A DNA stretch of 64,000 bases from an uncultured Prevotellaceae bacterium (GCA_947166905.1 CAMVFZ010000007.1:62001-126000); one strand, 5' to 3'. Positions 54,957 to 64,000 are shown, counted from the first letter of the stretch. Numbers and translations are program-made. The notes: generated by a model not told the origin, from the sequence alone.

Positions 54957-55772
54957 ATGAAAGAGACTCGTACAACAGAACAGGCTTCGCATTACGATCA
55001 TCTTGAGATGATGTCTACAGCGGAGATCCTTCATGGTATGAACGCAGAGGATAGGACCGTGCCCGTTGCAGTGGCAGAGGCTATCCCCGCCATCGAAAAA
55101 CTTGTCAACGGCATTGTTGAGCGTATGCGCAAGGGTGGCCGCGTATTCTACCTGGGTGCAGGTACCAGCGGACGTCTTGGCATCGTAGATGCTTCCGAGA
55201 TTCCCCCGACCTACGGTGTTCCGGACAAGTTCATCGGCCTTATTGCCGGTGGCGACAAAGCTATCCGCAACGCAGTAGAGGCTGCAGAGGACAATCCGGA
55301 CGGCGGTTGGGCCGATATGGCTCCTTTCAAGCCGACGGTTAACGATATTGTTATCGGTATTGCCGCTTCCGGTTCTACTCCTTACGTTGTGGGTACCGTG
55401 AAGAAGGCCCGTCAGGAGGGTCTGCTTACCGGTTGCATCACCTGCAACCATGGTTCACCTGTTGCCGCAGAGGCAGAGATTCCTATCGAGGTTGTGGTAG
55501 GTCCCGAGTTCGTAACCGGAAGTACACGAATGAAGTCCGGTACGGCCCAGAAGCTTGTGCTCAATATGATTTCCACTTCAGTTATGATTCTGATGGGTCA
55601 TGTAAAGGGCAACAAGATGATGGATATGCAGCTTACCAACATCAAGCTGGTGGGCCGCGGTACCCGTATGATTATGGAGGAGACCGGTATTACCGATGCC
55701 GAGCTTGCAAAGGATATGCTGCTTCGCTACGGTTCCGTACGCGATGCCGTTAACGCTTACCATAAGAAGTAA
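54957..55772 (+). CDS. murQ: N-acetylmuramic acid 6-phosphate etherase
   Basis: The 271-residue enzyme removes D-lactate from MurNAc-6-phosphate to give GlcNAc-6-phosphate in cell-wall recycling. It has the MurQ opening TRTTEQASHYDHLEMMSTAEIL and an SIS domain with YLGAGTSGRLGIVDASEIPP and IGIAASGSTPYV; the catalytic acid is expected in DASE. It is paired with the sugar kinase upstream, which could make its substrate. Its TAA stop shares one base with the recR start. Confidence 0.94.
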   Translation: MKETRTTEQASHYDHLEMMSTAEILHGMNAEDRTVPVAVAEAIPAIEKLVNGIVERMRKGGRVFYLGAGTSGRLGIVDASEIPPTYGVPDKFIGLIAGGDKAIRNAVEAAEDNPDGGWADMAPFKPTVNDIVIGIAASGSTPYVVGTVKKARQEGLLTGCITCNHGSPVAAEAEIPIEVVVGPEFVTGSTRMKSGTAQKLVLNMISTSVMILMGHVKGNKMMDMQLTNIKLVGRGTRMIMEETGITDAELAKDMLLRYGSVRDAVNAYHKK

Positions 55773-56386
55773 TGCTCAGGGACCGATACCCGTCAAAGCT
55801 ACTGGAGGATGCGGTAGAGGCTATCGGAACGCTTCCCGGCGTGGGTAAGCGCAGCGCGATGCGTCTCGCCTTGCACCTTTTGAGGCAGCCTTCGGAGAAT
55901 GTACATCACCTCGCAGATGCGCTTGTGCATCTGCGGGATGATGTTAAATATTGTTCCACTTGCATGATGATATCGGATGACGATACCTGTTCCATTTGTG
56001 CCGATGCCCGCCGAGACCACCGCACTATCTGCGTGGTGGAGACGGTTCGCGATGTCATGAGCATAGAGGCTACGGGGCAGTACAATGGCGTTTATCACGT
56101 GTTGGGCGGAAGTATTTCTCCTATAGATGGCATCGGCCCGTCAGATCTTACCATCGGAACCCTGGTTTCCAGAGTGGAGGCTTTGGGCGATGGTGAGGTT
56201 ATTCTTGCGCTTGGTGGCGATGTGGAGGGGGAGACTACGGCGTTCTATATTTACCGTCAGCTTTCCCGCTTCCCGGTTAAGCTTACTACGCTGGCGCGTG
56301 GCCTTGGCTTTGGTGACGATTTGGAATACGCAGATGAAGTCACCCTTGGCCGATCAATTGCTGCAAGGCAGCCTTTCAAGCCATAA
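55772..56386 (+). CDS. recR: Recombination protein RecR
   Basis: The 204-residue protein acts with RecO and RecF to load RecA on gapped DNA. It has an N-terminal helix-hairpin-helix (LPGVGKRSAMRLALHLL), a Cys4 zinc finger (CSTCMMISDDDTCSIC), a Toprim domain (ICVVETVRDVMSIE) and the Walker B-like GGDVEGETTAFYI. The order and length are standard. It overlaps murQ by one base, so it is probably translated from the same message. Confidence 0.95.
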   Translation: MLRDRYPSKLLEDAVEAIGTLPGVGKRSAMRLALHLLRQPSENVHHLADALVHLRDDVKYCSTCMMISDDDTCSICADARRDHRTICVVETVRDVMSIEATGQYNGVYHVLGGSISPIDGIGPSDLTIGTLVSRVEALGDGEVILALGGDVEGETTAFYIYRQLSRFPVKLTTLARGLGFGDDLEYADEVTLGRSIAARQPFKP

Positions 56387-56391
56387 TGGGC

Positions 56392-56421
56392 TTGGATATT
56401 TAGGAAAAATACCTATATTTG
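56392..56421 (+). promoter_or_regulatory. corA promoter
   Basis: TTG (56392-56394), a 19-base spacer and TATATTTG (56414-56421) fit the consensus. The transcript would begin near 56427 with a leader of about 105 bases. Confidence 0.78.
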
Positions 56422-56424
56422 CAA

Positions 56425-56531
56425 GCTGGTTTTTCCGTAAATCCAGCATGACAGAGGAATAATTAACCCTGACGGCGCGACTGGGCGCCGCCCTAAAGCC
56501 GGACGAAAGTCCGGGATAGGAGGAAGAGAAA
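56425..56531 (+). promoter_or_regulatory. Structured corA leader with strong ribosome-binding site
   Basis: Three hairpins are visible: GCTGG/CCAGC (56425-56447), CGGCGC/GCGCCG (56473-56478/56485-56490) and CCGGAC-GAAA-GTCCGG (56499-56514) with a GNRA tetraloop. The last is followed directly by a run containing AGGAGG, eight bases before the ATG. Such a Shine-Dalgarno site is exceptional in this genome. The leader could be a metal-sensing element, but it matches no riboswitch class I can name. Confidence 0.6.
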
Positions 56532-57479
56532 ATGATATCTATCTTCTACAGGACAAACGGAAAACTGATGGTTTCCCAGTCTGAGGCAGATCTCACAAAT
56601 CTGAATCTGAACGACGTAGTTTGGATTGATCTTTTTGCTCCGGAAAGCGCAGAGAAACGCGCTACGGAGAAGTTCCTTGGTGTAGAAATACAGAGCCGTG
56701 CCACGGCAGAAGAGATTGAGAGTTCGTCCCGTTTCAAAGAGACGGATACTGCTATTTTTGCCAATACCAACTTCTTGATGCCTGGCCCGGAGGAATACAC
56801 CATGGAGGCTGTTTCTTTCACCCTTGTCGGTGGAGTTATCACAACCCTCAGGGACGTTCCGCTGCGTAGTTTCACAGAGCTGCAGCGCCGTCTCGTGGCC
56901 ATGCCTCATCTTTATCCCAACGGATACTGGGTATTTGCCAGCATCCTGGATCAACGTATCGACCTTGATGCCGATATGATCGAGTTGATGTCAAAGGAAA
57001 TCGCCCAGTACAGCAAGCGAATTAATCAGCAGGAAGATATCAACGAGGAGTTCCTTCTGGATATCAACCAGCTTCAGGAAAATACGATGTCGGTAAGGGA
57101 GAATATCGTGGATAAGCAGCGTCTTATCACCAACCTTACCAAGAGCGACAAGTATCCGGCAGAGTTGGATGCCCGCTTCAGCGTGCTCCAGCAGGATATT
57201 TCGTCCCTTATCAACCATACCAACTTCAGCTTCGAGCGTCTGGAGTATCTGCAGGACACGGTAGTGGGTCTTATCAATCTTGAACAGAACAAGATTATGA
57301 AGATTTTCACCATCATTTCCCTGCTCTTGATGCCTCCTACGCTGGTTGCCAGCTTCTATGGGATGAATGTGGAGCTGCCGGGTGCAGGCTTCAAGTTCGC
57401 CTGGCTGGCCATACTGGCCTTCATGGTATTGCTGATCGTAGGCGTAATTCTCATCTTCAAATATCGGAAGTTGATGTAA
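56532..57479 (+). CDS. corA: CorA family magnesium/divalent cation transporter
   Basis: The 315-residue protein has a cytoplasmic funnel domain (about 1-255, long helices at 150-250) and two C-terminal transmembrane helices; the first ends with the pore signature FYGMNVELPG. It forms pentamers that admit magnesium, or cobalt and nickel in some members. The last residues (KYRKLM) are basic, as expected near the inner mouth. It has its own promoter, an unusual structured leader and a strong ribosome-binding site. Confidence 0.93.
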   Translation: MISIFYRTNGKLMVSQSEADLTNLNLNDVVWIDLFAPESAEKRATEKFLGVEIQSRATAEEIESSSRFKETDTAIFANTNFLMPGPEEYTMEAVSFTLVGGVITTLRDVPLRSFTELQRRLVAMPHLYPNGYWVFASILDQRIDLDADMIELMSKEIAQYSKRINQQEDINEEFLLDINQLQENTMSVRENIVDKQRLITNLTKSDKYPAELDARFSVLQQDISSLINHTNFSFERLEYLQDTVVGLINLEQNKIMKIFTIISLLLMPPTLVASFYGMNVELPGAGFKFAWLAILAFMVLLIVGVILIFKYRKLM

Positions 57480-57495
57480 TTAAGCTTAAAAATAG

Positions 57496-57525
57496 TTGGA
57501 ATCTCGAATAAAATGTCTAAATTTG
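57496..57525 (+). promoter_or_regulatory. rpsO promoter
   Basis: TTG (57496-57498), a 19-base spacer and TAAATTTG (57518-57525) fit the consensus. Confidence 0.8.
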
Positions 57526-57530
57526 CACCG

Positions 57531-57553
57531 CTTTTCCGCGACCTATGGAAAAG
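57531..57553 (+). promoter_or_regulatory. Hairpin in the rpsO leader
   Basis: CTTTTCC (57531-57537) pairs with GGAAAAG (57547-57553) right at the predicted 5' end of the message. S15 represses its own leader in other bacteria, so this could be such a site, but no shared motif is visible. Confidence 0.5.
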
Positions 57554-57595
57554 TGCTGATAAACATTTAATTATTAACTAAAAATTTTTTGCGAA

Positions 57596-57871
57596 ATGGC
57601 TGAATATTTGATGCCTGAAAAGAAGCAAGAGATTTTCGCGAAGTACGGGAAGTCCAATACAGACACCGGCTCACCTGAGAGTCAAGTTGCTTTATTCTCC
57701 TACCGTATCGCTCACCTTACCGAGCACGTGAAGCAGAACAAGAAGGACGTTGTAACACGTCGTTCCCTTCTCCGTCTTGTAGGTAAGAGACGTCAGCTTC
57801 TGGATTACCTCCAGAAAGTGGATATCGAGAGATACAGGGCAATCGTTAAGGAGCTTGGTCTCCGTCGATAA
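57596..57871 (+). CDS. rpsO: 30S ribosomal protein S15
   Basis: The 91-residue protein binds 16S rRNA at the three-way junction of helices 20-22. It shows the family core [28 protein letters not shown] cut by usual spacing and the basic [18 protein letters not shown]. It is slightly longer at the N-terminus ([18 protein letters not shown]), as in other Bacteroidota. A terminator-like hairpin separates it from pnp, the usual neighbour. Confidence 0.96.
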   Translation: MAEYLMPEKKQEIFAKYGKSNTDTGSPESQVALFSYRIAHLTEHVKQNKKDVVTRRSLLRLVGKRRQLLDYLQKVDIERYRAIVKELGLRR

Positions 57872-57888
57872 GCTTCCACGATAGGAAC

Positions 57889-57927
57889 AAAAAAGGGAGA
57901 AGTCACAAGGTGGCTATCCCTTTTTTT
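57889..57927 (+). terminator. Terminator or attenuator between rpsO and pnp
   Basis: AAAAAAGGGA (57889-57898) pairs with 57917-57926, with an inner AGTCAC/GTGGCT stem (one G-U), ending in seven T residues. No consensus promoter is seen between it and pnp (57928-57993), so part of the transcription may read through. Confidence 0.88.
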
Positions 57928-57993
57928 ATTTGAAACCACAGGGGTATCCGCATAGGGCGGACCTTACACAACGATATAGACGTAAACGAAGAA

Positions 57994-60354
57994 ATGAACA
58001 TTATCAAAAAGACAATCGAGTTACCCGACGGTAGGGTAATCGAGATCGAGACCGGAAAACTTGCCAAGCAGGCAGACGGCTCAGCAGTAGTAAAGATGGG
58101 TGGCACTATGCTTCTGGCCACCGTAACATGTGCAACAGAAGTAACAGAGGGTACTGATTTCCTTCCCCTTCAGGTAGATTACAAAGAGAAATTCTATGCA
58201 GCAGGCCGTTTCCCCGGCGGTTTCATGAAACGCGAGGGCAAGGCTTCTGATTATGAGGTACTTATCGCACGTCTTGTAGACCGCGCACTCAGGCCTCTTT
58301 TCCCGGATGATTTCCATCTTGCTGTATTCGTAAATATCTGGCTTATATCTGCAGAAAAGGACATCCAGCCGGATGCACTCGCAGGTCTTGCAGCATCAGC
58401 TGCACTTGCAGCCAGCGACCTTCCTTTCCTTGGCCCTATCTCAGAGGTACGTGTTGCCCGCATCGACGGCCAGTTTGTTATCAACCCTACATTCTCCGAT
58501 ACAGAGAAGGCAGACCTCGAGCTTATGGTTGCCGCAACTGAAGAGAACATCATGATGGTTGAGGGCGAGATGAAGGAGGTTACAGAGGATGTAATGCTTG
58601 AGGCTATCAAGTTCGCTCACGAAGAGATCAAGCGTCACTGCCGCGTTCAGAAGGAACTTAACGCCGAGTGCGGTAAGACCGTTAAGCGCGACTATCCTCA
58701 CGACGAGGAAGACGAGGATCTGCGCAAGGCAGTTCACGATTTCTGCTATCCTAAATGCTACGAGCTTGCTAAGAGCGCTAAGCCCAAGCAGGAGCGTACC
58801 GCAGGTTTCGAGCAGATCAAGGCAGACTTCATCGCCACCCTTCCCGAGGAAGATCAGGAGGCTAAGGCTGCAATGATTGCACGCTACTATGCCCACGAAG
58901 AGAAAGAGGCTATGCGTAACCTCATCCTTGACGAGGGTATCCGCCTTGACGGACGTAACACTACTACCGTCCGTCCTATCTGGTGCGAGGTAGACTGCCT
59001 GCCCTGCGCACACGGTAGCGCTATCTTCACCCGTGGTGAGACCCAGGCTCTGGCATCAGTTACCCTTGGTACCAAGCTTGATATGAAAGAGATGGATGAG
59101 GTTCTGGTTCAGGAGACCCAGCCCTTCACCCTTCACTATAATTTCCCTCCCTTCGCTACCGGCGAAGCCAAGGCTCAGAGGGGCGTAGGCCGTCGTGAGA
59201 TCGGTCACGGAAACCTTGCTTTCCGTGCACTCAAGGCCGTTATGCCCAAGGGTCCTGAATTCCCTTACGCAGTACGCGTAGTTTCCGATATCCTTGAGTC
59301 CAACGGCTCTTCATCACAGGCTTCAATCTGCGGTGGCTGCCTTGCTCTTATGGATGCAGGTGTTAAGATCAGTAAGCCTGTAGCAGGTGTTGCAATGGGT
59401 CTTATCACCGATGCAGAGCGTCCGAACGACCGTTACGCCATCCTTACCGATATCCTCGGCGACGAGGATCACCTCGGTGATATGGACTTCAAGGTTGCAG
59501 GTACCAAGGACGGTATCACCGCAACCCAGATGGATATCAAGGTTGACGGCCTTTCATACGAGGTTCTTCAGAAAGCTCTTGAGCAGGCACGCCAGGGTCG
59601 CCTCCACATTATGGGCGAGATGGCCAAGTGCATCGCCGAGCCTCGTGAGGACTACAAACCCTTCGTTCCCAGAATGGTTCAGATCCAGATTGCTTCCGAC
59701 TTCATCGGTGCTGTTATCGGTAAGGGTGGTGAGACCATCCAGAAGATCCAGAAGGAAACCGGTACCACCATTACCATTACTGAAGAGGATGGCAAGGGTA
59801 TCGTTGATATCTTTGGCACTGACAAAGAGGCTATGGACAAGGCTCTCGCATGGATCGAGGGTATCTGCGCAGTTCCTGAGGTTGGTACTACCTACCACGG
59901 AAAGGTTGTCAGCATCCTTGACTTTGGTGCATTCATCGAGATTCTGCCCGGTAAGGAAGGTCTGCTTCACGTAAGCGAGATTGCCTGGACCAAGACAGAG
60001 AACGTTGCCGACGTTCTTTCAGTAGGTCAGGAGGTTGATGTCAAACTCCTTGAGATTGACGAGAAGACCGGTAAGATGCGTCTTTCCATGCGTGCTCTTA
60101 CAGAGAAGCCCGAGGGTTATGTAGAGCCCGAGCGCAAGCCGCGCGGCGAGCGCCGTGAGGGTGGCGACCGTGGCCCGCGCCGCGAAGGCGGTGACCGCCG
60201 CGAGCGTCGTGACGGAGACCGTGGCCCGCGTCGTGAAGGTGAGCGCCGTGAGCGCCGCGAGGGCGACCGCGCACCCCGCCGTCCCGTTTCTCCGCGCCGT
60301 GAGCAGCAGGCTCCCGAGCAGCACGAGCAGAACAACGAGCCCGAAATCTTCTAA
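57994..60354 (+). CDS. pnp: Polynucleotide phosphorylase
   Basis: The 786-residue exoribonuclease degrades RNA with phosphate. It has two RNase PH domains (about 1-230 and 300-545, the second with [18 protein letters not shown]), a KH domain (about 555-615, [20 protein letters not shown]) and an S1 domain (about 625-695, [20 protein letters not shown]). The last 75 residues are a low-complexity tail of Arg, Glu, Asp and Gly ([20 protein letters not shown]), absent from the enterobacterial enzyme; it may bind RNA or partners. It follows rpsO and ends in a terminator shared with pbpC. Confidence 0.96.
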   Translation: MNIIKKTIELPDGRVIEIETGKLAKQADGSAVVKMGGTMLLATVTCATEVTEGTDFLPLQVDYKEKFYAAGRFPGGFMKREGKASDYEVLIARLVDRALRPLFPDDFHLAVFVNIWLISAEKDIQPDALAGLAASAALAASDLPFLGPISEVRVARIDGQFVINPTFSDTEKADLELMVAATEENIMMVEGEMKEVTEDVMLEAIKFAHEEIKRHCRVQKELNAECGKTVKRDYPHDEEDEDLRKAVHDFCYPKCYELAKSAKPKQERTAGFEQIKADFIATLPEEDQEAKAAMIARYYAHEEKEAMRNLILDEGIRLDGRNTTTVRPIWCEVDCLPCAHGSAIFTRGETQALASVTLGTKLDMKEMDEVLVQETQPFTLHYNFPPFATGEAKAQRGVGRREIGHGNLAFRALKAVMPKGPEFPYAVRVVSDILESNGSSSQASICGGCLALMDAGVKISKPVAGVAMGLITDAERPNDRYAILTDILGDEDHLGDMDFKVAGTKDGITATQMDIKVDGLSYEVLQKALEQARQGRLHIMGEMAKCIAEPREDYKPFVPRMVQIQIASDFIGAVIGKGGETIQKIQKETGTTITITEEDGKGIVDIFGTDKEAMDKALAWIEGICAVPEVGTTYHGKVVSILDFGAFIEILPGKEGLLHVSEIAWTKTENVADVLSVGQEVDVKLLEIDEKTGKMRLSMRALTEKPEGYVEPERKPRGERREGGDRGPRREGGDRRERRDGDRGPRREGERRERREGDRAPRRPVSPRREQQAPEQHEQNNEPEIF

Positions 60355-60370
60355 GAAGACTCAATAAATA

Positions 60371-60405
60371 AAAGAAGGAATCCGATCGGGTTCCTTCTTT
60401 TTTTA
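60371..60405. terminator. Terminator between pnp and pbpC
   Basis: AAAGAAGGAA (60371-60380) pairs with TTCCTTCTTT (60391-60400) around a loop that contains the palindrome CCGATCGG, followed by a T-run. The A-run on the other side may serve the convergent pbpC. Confidence 0.9.
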
Positions 60406-62613
60406 TTCTATAGTAAAGGAAATGCTTTTGGAGTTGCCTTGGGCATCGATGACTGTGAGGTGATGGACGCCGGGGGAGGGGGCCAGGGTGAGCTGGTGGA
60501 TGTCGGTGGTCTGGCCAATGTAATCGCCGTCCAGATGCCACCAGACGGTGGCGGAGGCATTCCTGTGGGCCAGATTGAAGACGACGCCTTCTATTTCACC
60601 GCCCAGCTGTCTTGGCAGGTGGATCCTGCTGCCGCTTTCAGGGTAGATGAACTCCATAGCCGATGTCCAGGCGTTTGTCTTTGGCTGCTCGTACTCCGGG
60701 TGGCTCTTTTTGTAATACCATTCCATTGCCGGCGGCAGCACAAAGGCCCCGTCGGCGGTCTTGTGATAAGGGCATACTGCCGATGCCTCCGCTTCCTTCG
60801 GAAGAAGGAGGGTGTCGGCCTGGGGGCAATACTGGCCACGAAGGTAACCGGACTGCGGACAAACCTCCGTCTCAAGGCCTTCGCCGCTGAGCGGCGGCAG
60901 GAACCATCCGCCCGAGGCATAAGTGTTCTCTGCGCCCGCTGTTGGCAGCATATTCAGGATATCGAAGAGTACAGGACCGGAAGTCATTGCGCCTGTAAGG
61001 CCCGGAACTCCGGTACCATCGGCATTGCCGGCCCAGACGCCAACGGCGTAATCGGGCGTAACGCCCACGGCCCAGGCATCGCGGAAGCCCCAGCTGGTGC
61101 CTGTCTTCCAGGCCGCCTTGCGGACGGAGCGTACAAGACGAAGGTCAATTTCGTCCGGGCGGCCAAGGCCTTTGAGGGCTTCGAAGGTATGCCAGAGGGC
61201 TACGCGGTCTGTCAGCGGAAAGCCTTCCGGAGCCTCGCCGGTCTGGTAAACCCTTGACATGGTGGCATAGATGCGCGTTATGTCAAGCAATTTGCCTTCC
61301 GCGCCGCCAAGGATGATGGAAAGTCCATATTCGTCGGCGCTGCGGGTGAGGGTAGTCATTCCGCAGTCTTCCAGCACCTTATAGAACTTGGGTATGCCGT
61401 AACGGCGCAGCATGTTGACGGCCGGAACGTTAAGGGAGCGGGCCAGGGCGATGTTTGCCGGAACTGCTCCGTGGTACTCAAGGTCGAAGTTTTTGGGGGA
61501 GAATCCGCCGATGTTTACCGGAAGGTCCGGCATAAGGGTGCCCGGCAGTATGGTGCCATCCTGCAGTGACGCGCAGTATAGGAATGGCTTGAGAATACTG
61601 CCTGTGCTTCGCGGGGAGTTGGGAATGTCTACCATTGCGCCCTCGCGGCCGTTGTCCGGCACAGCGTTGCCGCAGTATGCGATGACTTCTCCGCTGTGAA
61701 CGTCAATCACCACGGCGGCCATATCTGCTATGCCTCGTCTGGAAAGGTCTTTGTTCCATTTATCCACGCATTGCACAACGCGCTGCTGCAGGTCTATGTC
61801 TATTCCTGTGCGTACGGTTTCTCCTTTACGGATCTTGTTGTAATAGTCTGTAAGATGAGGCGCGTACTGGGGGAGGGCGTTGGGCTTGAGCACCAGACGC
61901 TCGTCCAGAGCCAACTCGTAGTCCTCGTCATTAATATAGCCTTTCTCGTGCAGCCGCTTTAGCAGGCGGTCTCGCTTGGCCTGAAGATTCTCCCTGTTCT
62001 TGCCCGGGTGAACGTTGGCCGGCGCGTTGGGCAGGACGGCCAGCGTAGCGGCCTCTGCCCACGAAAGCTCGCTTGCGGGGCGCCCGAAGTAGCGCCACGC
62101 GGCGGCCTCAAGCCCCACTACGTTACCGCCAAAGGGGGCATGGGAAGCGTACAGTGCCAGTATCTCCCGCTTGGAATAAGTCTCTTCCATGCGTAGGGCC
62201 ATTATAGCCTCTATCAGCTTCTCCTTTATGTTTCGCGGCGCTCCTGGACGTGACAGCCTGATAAGCTGCATGGTAATTGTGCTGCCTCCGCTTGTAACCC
62301 TGCCAGACTTAATGTTTCCAATCAAAGCGCGGCCAAGGGCCAGAATATTCACTCCCTTATGGCGGAAGAAGTACCTGTCTTCAAACTCGGTCAGTGCGGC
62401 GGCGAACTTGTAGGGCACGCTGTCGCATTCCGGAAAACGCCACTGGCCGTCAGCTGCAATCCTGGCTCCAAGCATGTTCCCGGAGCGGTCCAGGACTACG
62501 GTGCTGTAGACATCGGACCGGAACAGCCGTGATGGCAGGCAGAACAGGTACCACACCAGAAGTATGGTACCTGCAACTGCTAAAAAAGTGTATTTGCGCT
62601 TAATGCTCTTCAC
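60403..62613 (-). CDS. pbpC: Penicillin-binding protein 1C
   Basis: The 736-residue inner-membrane protein has one N-terminal helix (about 9-25), a GT51 glycosyltransferase domain (EFEDRYFFRHKGVN, E78; GGSTITMQLIRL), a transpeptidase domain with S339-x-x-K342 (STGSILKPF), SLN (393-395) and KTGTS (503-507), and a C-terminal PBP1C-type beta domain (about 645-736). It polymerises and may cross-link peptidoglycan. The start codon is GTG, three bases after the stop of the alpha-2-macroglobulin gene, the same pairing as yfhM-pbpC in enterobacteria. Confidence 0.95.
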   Translation of the reverse strand: MKSIKRKYTFLAVAGTILLVWYLFCLPSRLFRSDVYSTVVLDRSGNMLGARIAADGQWRFPECDSVPYKFAAALTEFEDRYFFRHKGVNILALGRALIGNIKSGRVTSGGSTITMQLIRLSRPGAPRNIKEKLIEAIMALRMEETYSKREILALYASHAPFGGNVVGLEAAAWRYFGRPASELSWAEAATLAVLPNAPANVHPGKNRENLQAKRDRLLKRLHEKGYINDEDYELALDERLVLKPNALPQYAPHLTDYYNKIRKGETVRTGIDIDLQQRVVQCVDKWNKDLSRRGIADMAAVVIDVHSGEVIAYCGNAVPDNGREGAMVDIPNSPRSTGSILKPFLYCASLQDGTILPGTLMPDLPVNIGGFSPKNFDLEYHGAVPANIALARSLNVPAVNMLRRYGIPKFYKVLEDCGMTTLTRSADEYGLSIILGGAEGKLLDITRIYATMSRVYQTGEAPEGFPLTDRVALWHTFEALKGLGRPDEIDLRLVRSVRKAAWKTGTSWGFRDAWAVGVTPDYAVGVWAGNADGTGVPGLTGAMTSGPVLFDILNMLPTAGAENTYASGGWFLPPLSGEGLETEVCPQSGYLRGQYCPQADTLLLPKEAEASAVCPYHKTADGAFVLPPAMEWYYKKSHPEYEQPKTNAWTSAMEFIYPESGSRIHLPRQLGGEIEGVVFNLAHRNASATVWWHLDGDYIGQTTDIHQLTLAPSPGVHHLTVIDAQGNSKSISFTIE

Positions 62614-62616
62614 AAA

Positions 62617-64000
62617 TTACTTGGTAACCACTGCCTTGCCGGATGCTGTGCAAGCGCCTACAAGGGCGTTGTACATCATCTCGCAGGTGATAGCAGGCAA
62701 GGTAAATTCGCCTTCGTATGCGGCGCGGAGCTTCAGTTTGAAGGTCTTTACGCTGCCGCGGTTGAGGTCGAAGTACCACAGGGCTGCATCGTCACGGATG
62801 TCAAGGTAGTCATAGCTGTTTTGGCTAGCAGGAACGCCGGTCAGGCGGTCGTTGCGAATCTCCCAACCTGAAGGAATTGCAGCTGCCAGTGCAACGTGCT
62901 CGTAATCCTCGTTGGCATTGATGTTGGTAACCTTGATTGTTGCAACAAAGTCGGTTCCCTGACGCAGTACAGAAGGATCGATGGTTGCGCCGTCGTTGGT
63001 AGTGTAAGTAACCTCCAGACGCATTCCGGAAGCCTTGGCGGCAACCTTTTCACCGGGCCTTGCAACTACTGTTTCGGAAACTGCAGCATAAACAGGAGCG
63101 TTTCCAAGGTTCTCCAGTTTGATATTTTTGTCCTGTGCCTTGATTGCGTAGGTAATCATGCCCTTGTCGGCCTCAAGCTTGTTCTGGCCGCTCTCGGCCT
63201 CGATTGCAACCTTGGTCGCACCGGGATCAACTGCACCGGTAAGGGCATCCATAGCAAGGGCTGCGAATGCGCATTCCTGGGTAGAAGTGTATCCGGGGCC
63301 GAAGAGGTTTGCAATCTCCTTGGCAAGTTCGATAGCCTTTCCGGTCTGTCCGGTAAGGGCAAGAGACATCATTGCAACAGCCTTGTCCCTGTAGCTTGAA
63401 GCGAAGGTTACATTGCTGCCGATGCTCTCAAGGAAGCCCTGCTCGATGCTTGCGATGATGCTTTCTGCAATCTGTTTTTTACCGCAGATTGCGTAAGTTG
63501 CTGCAAGCATCCACTTGCACTGAGGTGAGCAGCCCGGAGCCTCCTTCAGGCGGTTCATTGCACCGTTGTCGGCCTCGCCGGCTGCTGCAAGGGTGTAGAG
63601 CCTGAATGCCTGATCAAGATCCAGCAGCCTGTTGCCGCCTTCCCTGTGCTTGTAAACGCGTACATTGTCTTCCTGGTATTTCTTCCATGCCTTGAGGACA
63701 TCGGAAGATACATCTATGCCGGCAGCCTTGGCCTCTGAGAGGAGAAGACCTGCCATAGAAGTTACCCAGGAGTCTGTCATAGTGCTGTTGGCCCAGTATA
63801 CGAAGCCGCCGTTAGGAAGCTGCCTTGCGTAAAGCTGGTAGATGATATCCTCCAGAAGCTTCTTGGCCTCTTCCTTCCTGTCTTCCGGAATCTTGTTCAG
63901 GCTGTGAAGCAGTACAAGACCGCGGGAAGAAAGCTGCTCGCTGCAAGAGTAAGGATAATTCTTGACGAAGGTATATACACCATCGTAGTCGATGGAAGGA
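62617..64000 (-). CDS. Bacterial alpha-2-macroglobulin, C-terminal part (5' end outside window)
   Basis: The open frame continues past the window edge, so the apparent ATG at 63780 is internal. The visible 461 residues include the thioester motif in NYPYSCSEQLSSRGL (Cys and Gln of CxEQ kept), the alpha-helical thioester domain (YARQLPNGGFVYW, MTDSWVTSMAGLLLSEA) and the C-terminal beta-rich domains. Bacterial alpha-2-macroglobulins are periplasmic protease traps thought to protect the wall when it is breached, together with PBP1C, whose gene follows after three bases. The signal peptide lies outside the window. Confidence 0.93.
   Translation of the reverse strand, partial: PSIDYDGVYTFVKNYPYSCSEQLSSRGLVLLHSLNKIPEDRKEEAKKLLEDIIYQLYARQLPNGGFVYWANSTMTDSWVTSMAGLLLSEAKAAGIDVSSDVLKAWKKYQEDNVRVYKHREGGNRLLDLDQAFRLYTLAAAGEADNGAMNRLKEAPGCSPQCKWMLAATYAICGKKQIAESIIASIEQGFLESIGSNVTFASSYRDKAVAMMSLALTGQTGKAIELAKEIANLFGPGYTSTQECAFAALAMDALTGAVDPGATKVAIEAESGQNKLEADKGMITYAIKAQDKNIKLENLGNAPVYAAVSETVVARPGEKVAAKASGMRLEVTYTTNDGATIDPSVLRQGTDFVATIKVTNINANEDYEHVALAAAIPSGWEIRNDRLTGVPASQNSYDYLDIRDDAALWYFDLNRGSVKTFKLKLRAAYEGEFTLPAITCEMMYNALVGACTASGKAVVTK

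Noticed and set aside
56473..56520. Known riboswitch (fluoride, M-box, NiCo) or RNase P fragment before corA
   Set aside because: GAAAGTCCGGG recalls RNase P RNA and metal switches were considered, but none of the conserved cores fit by eye.
63778..63780. ATG 63780 as the start of the alpha-2-macroglobulin gene
   Set aside because: The frame stays open to the window edge and contains the thioester motif upstream, so this ATG is internal.

Overview
The window looks like a chromosomal segment from a member of the order Bacteroidales (Bacteroidota). Evidence read directly: almost every intergenic promoter fits the Bacteroidota pattern TTTG/TTG, 19-21 bases, TAnnTTTG; Shine-Dalgarno sites are nearly absent; and the families present (DUF4293, DUF5723, DUF3737, a BtuB plus BtuG-like pair, SPOR and TonB-box lipoproteins, an M28-like protein fused to a TonB C-terminal domain) are typical of that phylum. 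The tmRNA tag GKSNFALAA resembles the G-x-x-N-[YF]-ALAA tags known from Bacteroides and Porphyromonas. I cannot assign a genus. No rRNA, tRNA, CRISPR array, insertion sequence or phage gene was found.

Layout. 1-8.8 kb: the end of an ABC exporter, a CBM9-like protein, a VanZ-like protein, a large secreted amidase-like/golvesin/FN3 protein, a 0.5 kb structured gap, a GH53 endo-galactanase lipoprotein, a MATE exporter and a DUF3737 protein. 8.8-9.5 kb: repeats and the tmRNA gene (minus strand) with overlapping divergent promoters. 9.5-23.3 kb: two lipoproteins and a DUF5723 outer-membrane protein, then the most distinctive block: a three-domain nucleotidyltransferase/cytidylyltransferase/PEP-mutase fusion, phosphonopyruvate decarboxylase and an iron-type alcohol dehydrogenase. 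A second transcription unit follows, with an FAD/Fe-S dehydrogenase, an aminotransferase, LicD, an acyltransferase and a GT4 glycosyltransferase. Together these can plausibly make a CMP-activated phosphonate and attach it to a surface glycan. Genes in this block carry short palindromic repeats inserted in frame.

23.3-48 kb is mostly housekeeping: DUF4293, nucleoside phosphorylase, ClpC, a possible 43-residue protein, gyrA, a TPR protein, PhoH, CapA, SPOR, a catalytically degenerate M28-like protein, leuS, two YitT paralogues, a membrane-tethered AraC regulator overlapping an RluA-type pseudouridine synthase, a dyad-rich gap, dnaK, trpS, the gmk-nadD-CYTH operon and fba. 48-64 kb: a BtuB-like receptor with a BtuG-like BACON/propeller lipoprotein, FKBP, PnuC, an SGNH esterase, a peptidoglycan-recycling pair (sugar kinase and murQ), recR, corA behind a structured leader, rpsO, pnp, and pbpC with an alpha-2-macroglobulin that runs off the window.

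Most genes sit in tight operons with overlaps of 1-11 bases. Transcription units end at clear hairpin plus T-run terminators, several of them bidirectional or merged with the next promoter. Items most worth a second look: the phosphonate-glycan locus, the in-frame palindromic repeats, a 22-bp inverted copy of the tmRNA 3' end, the M28-like pseudo-enzyme, the dyads before dnaK, and the unexplained leaders of btuB and corA.
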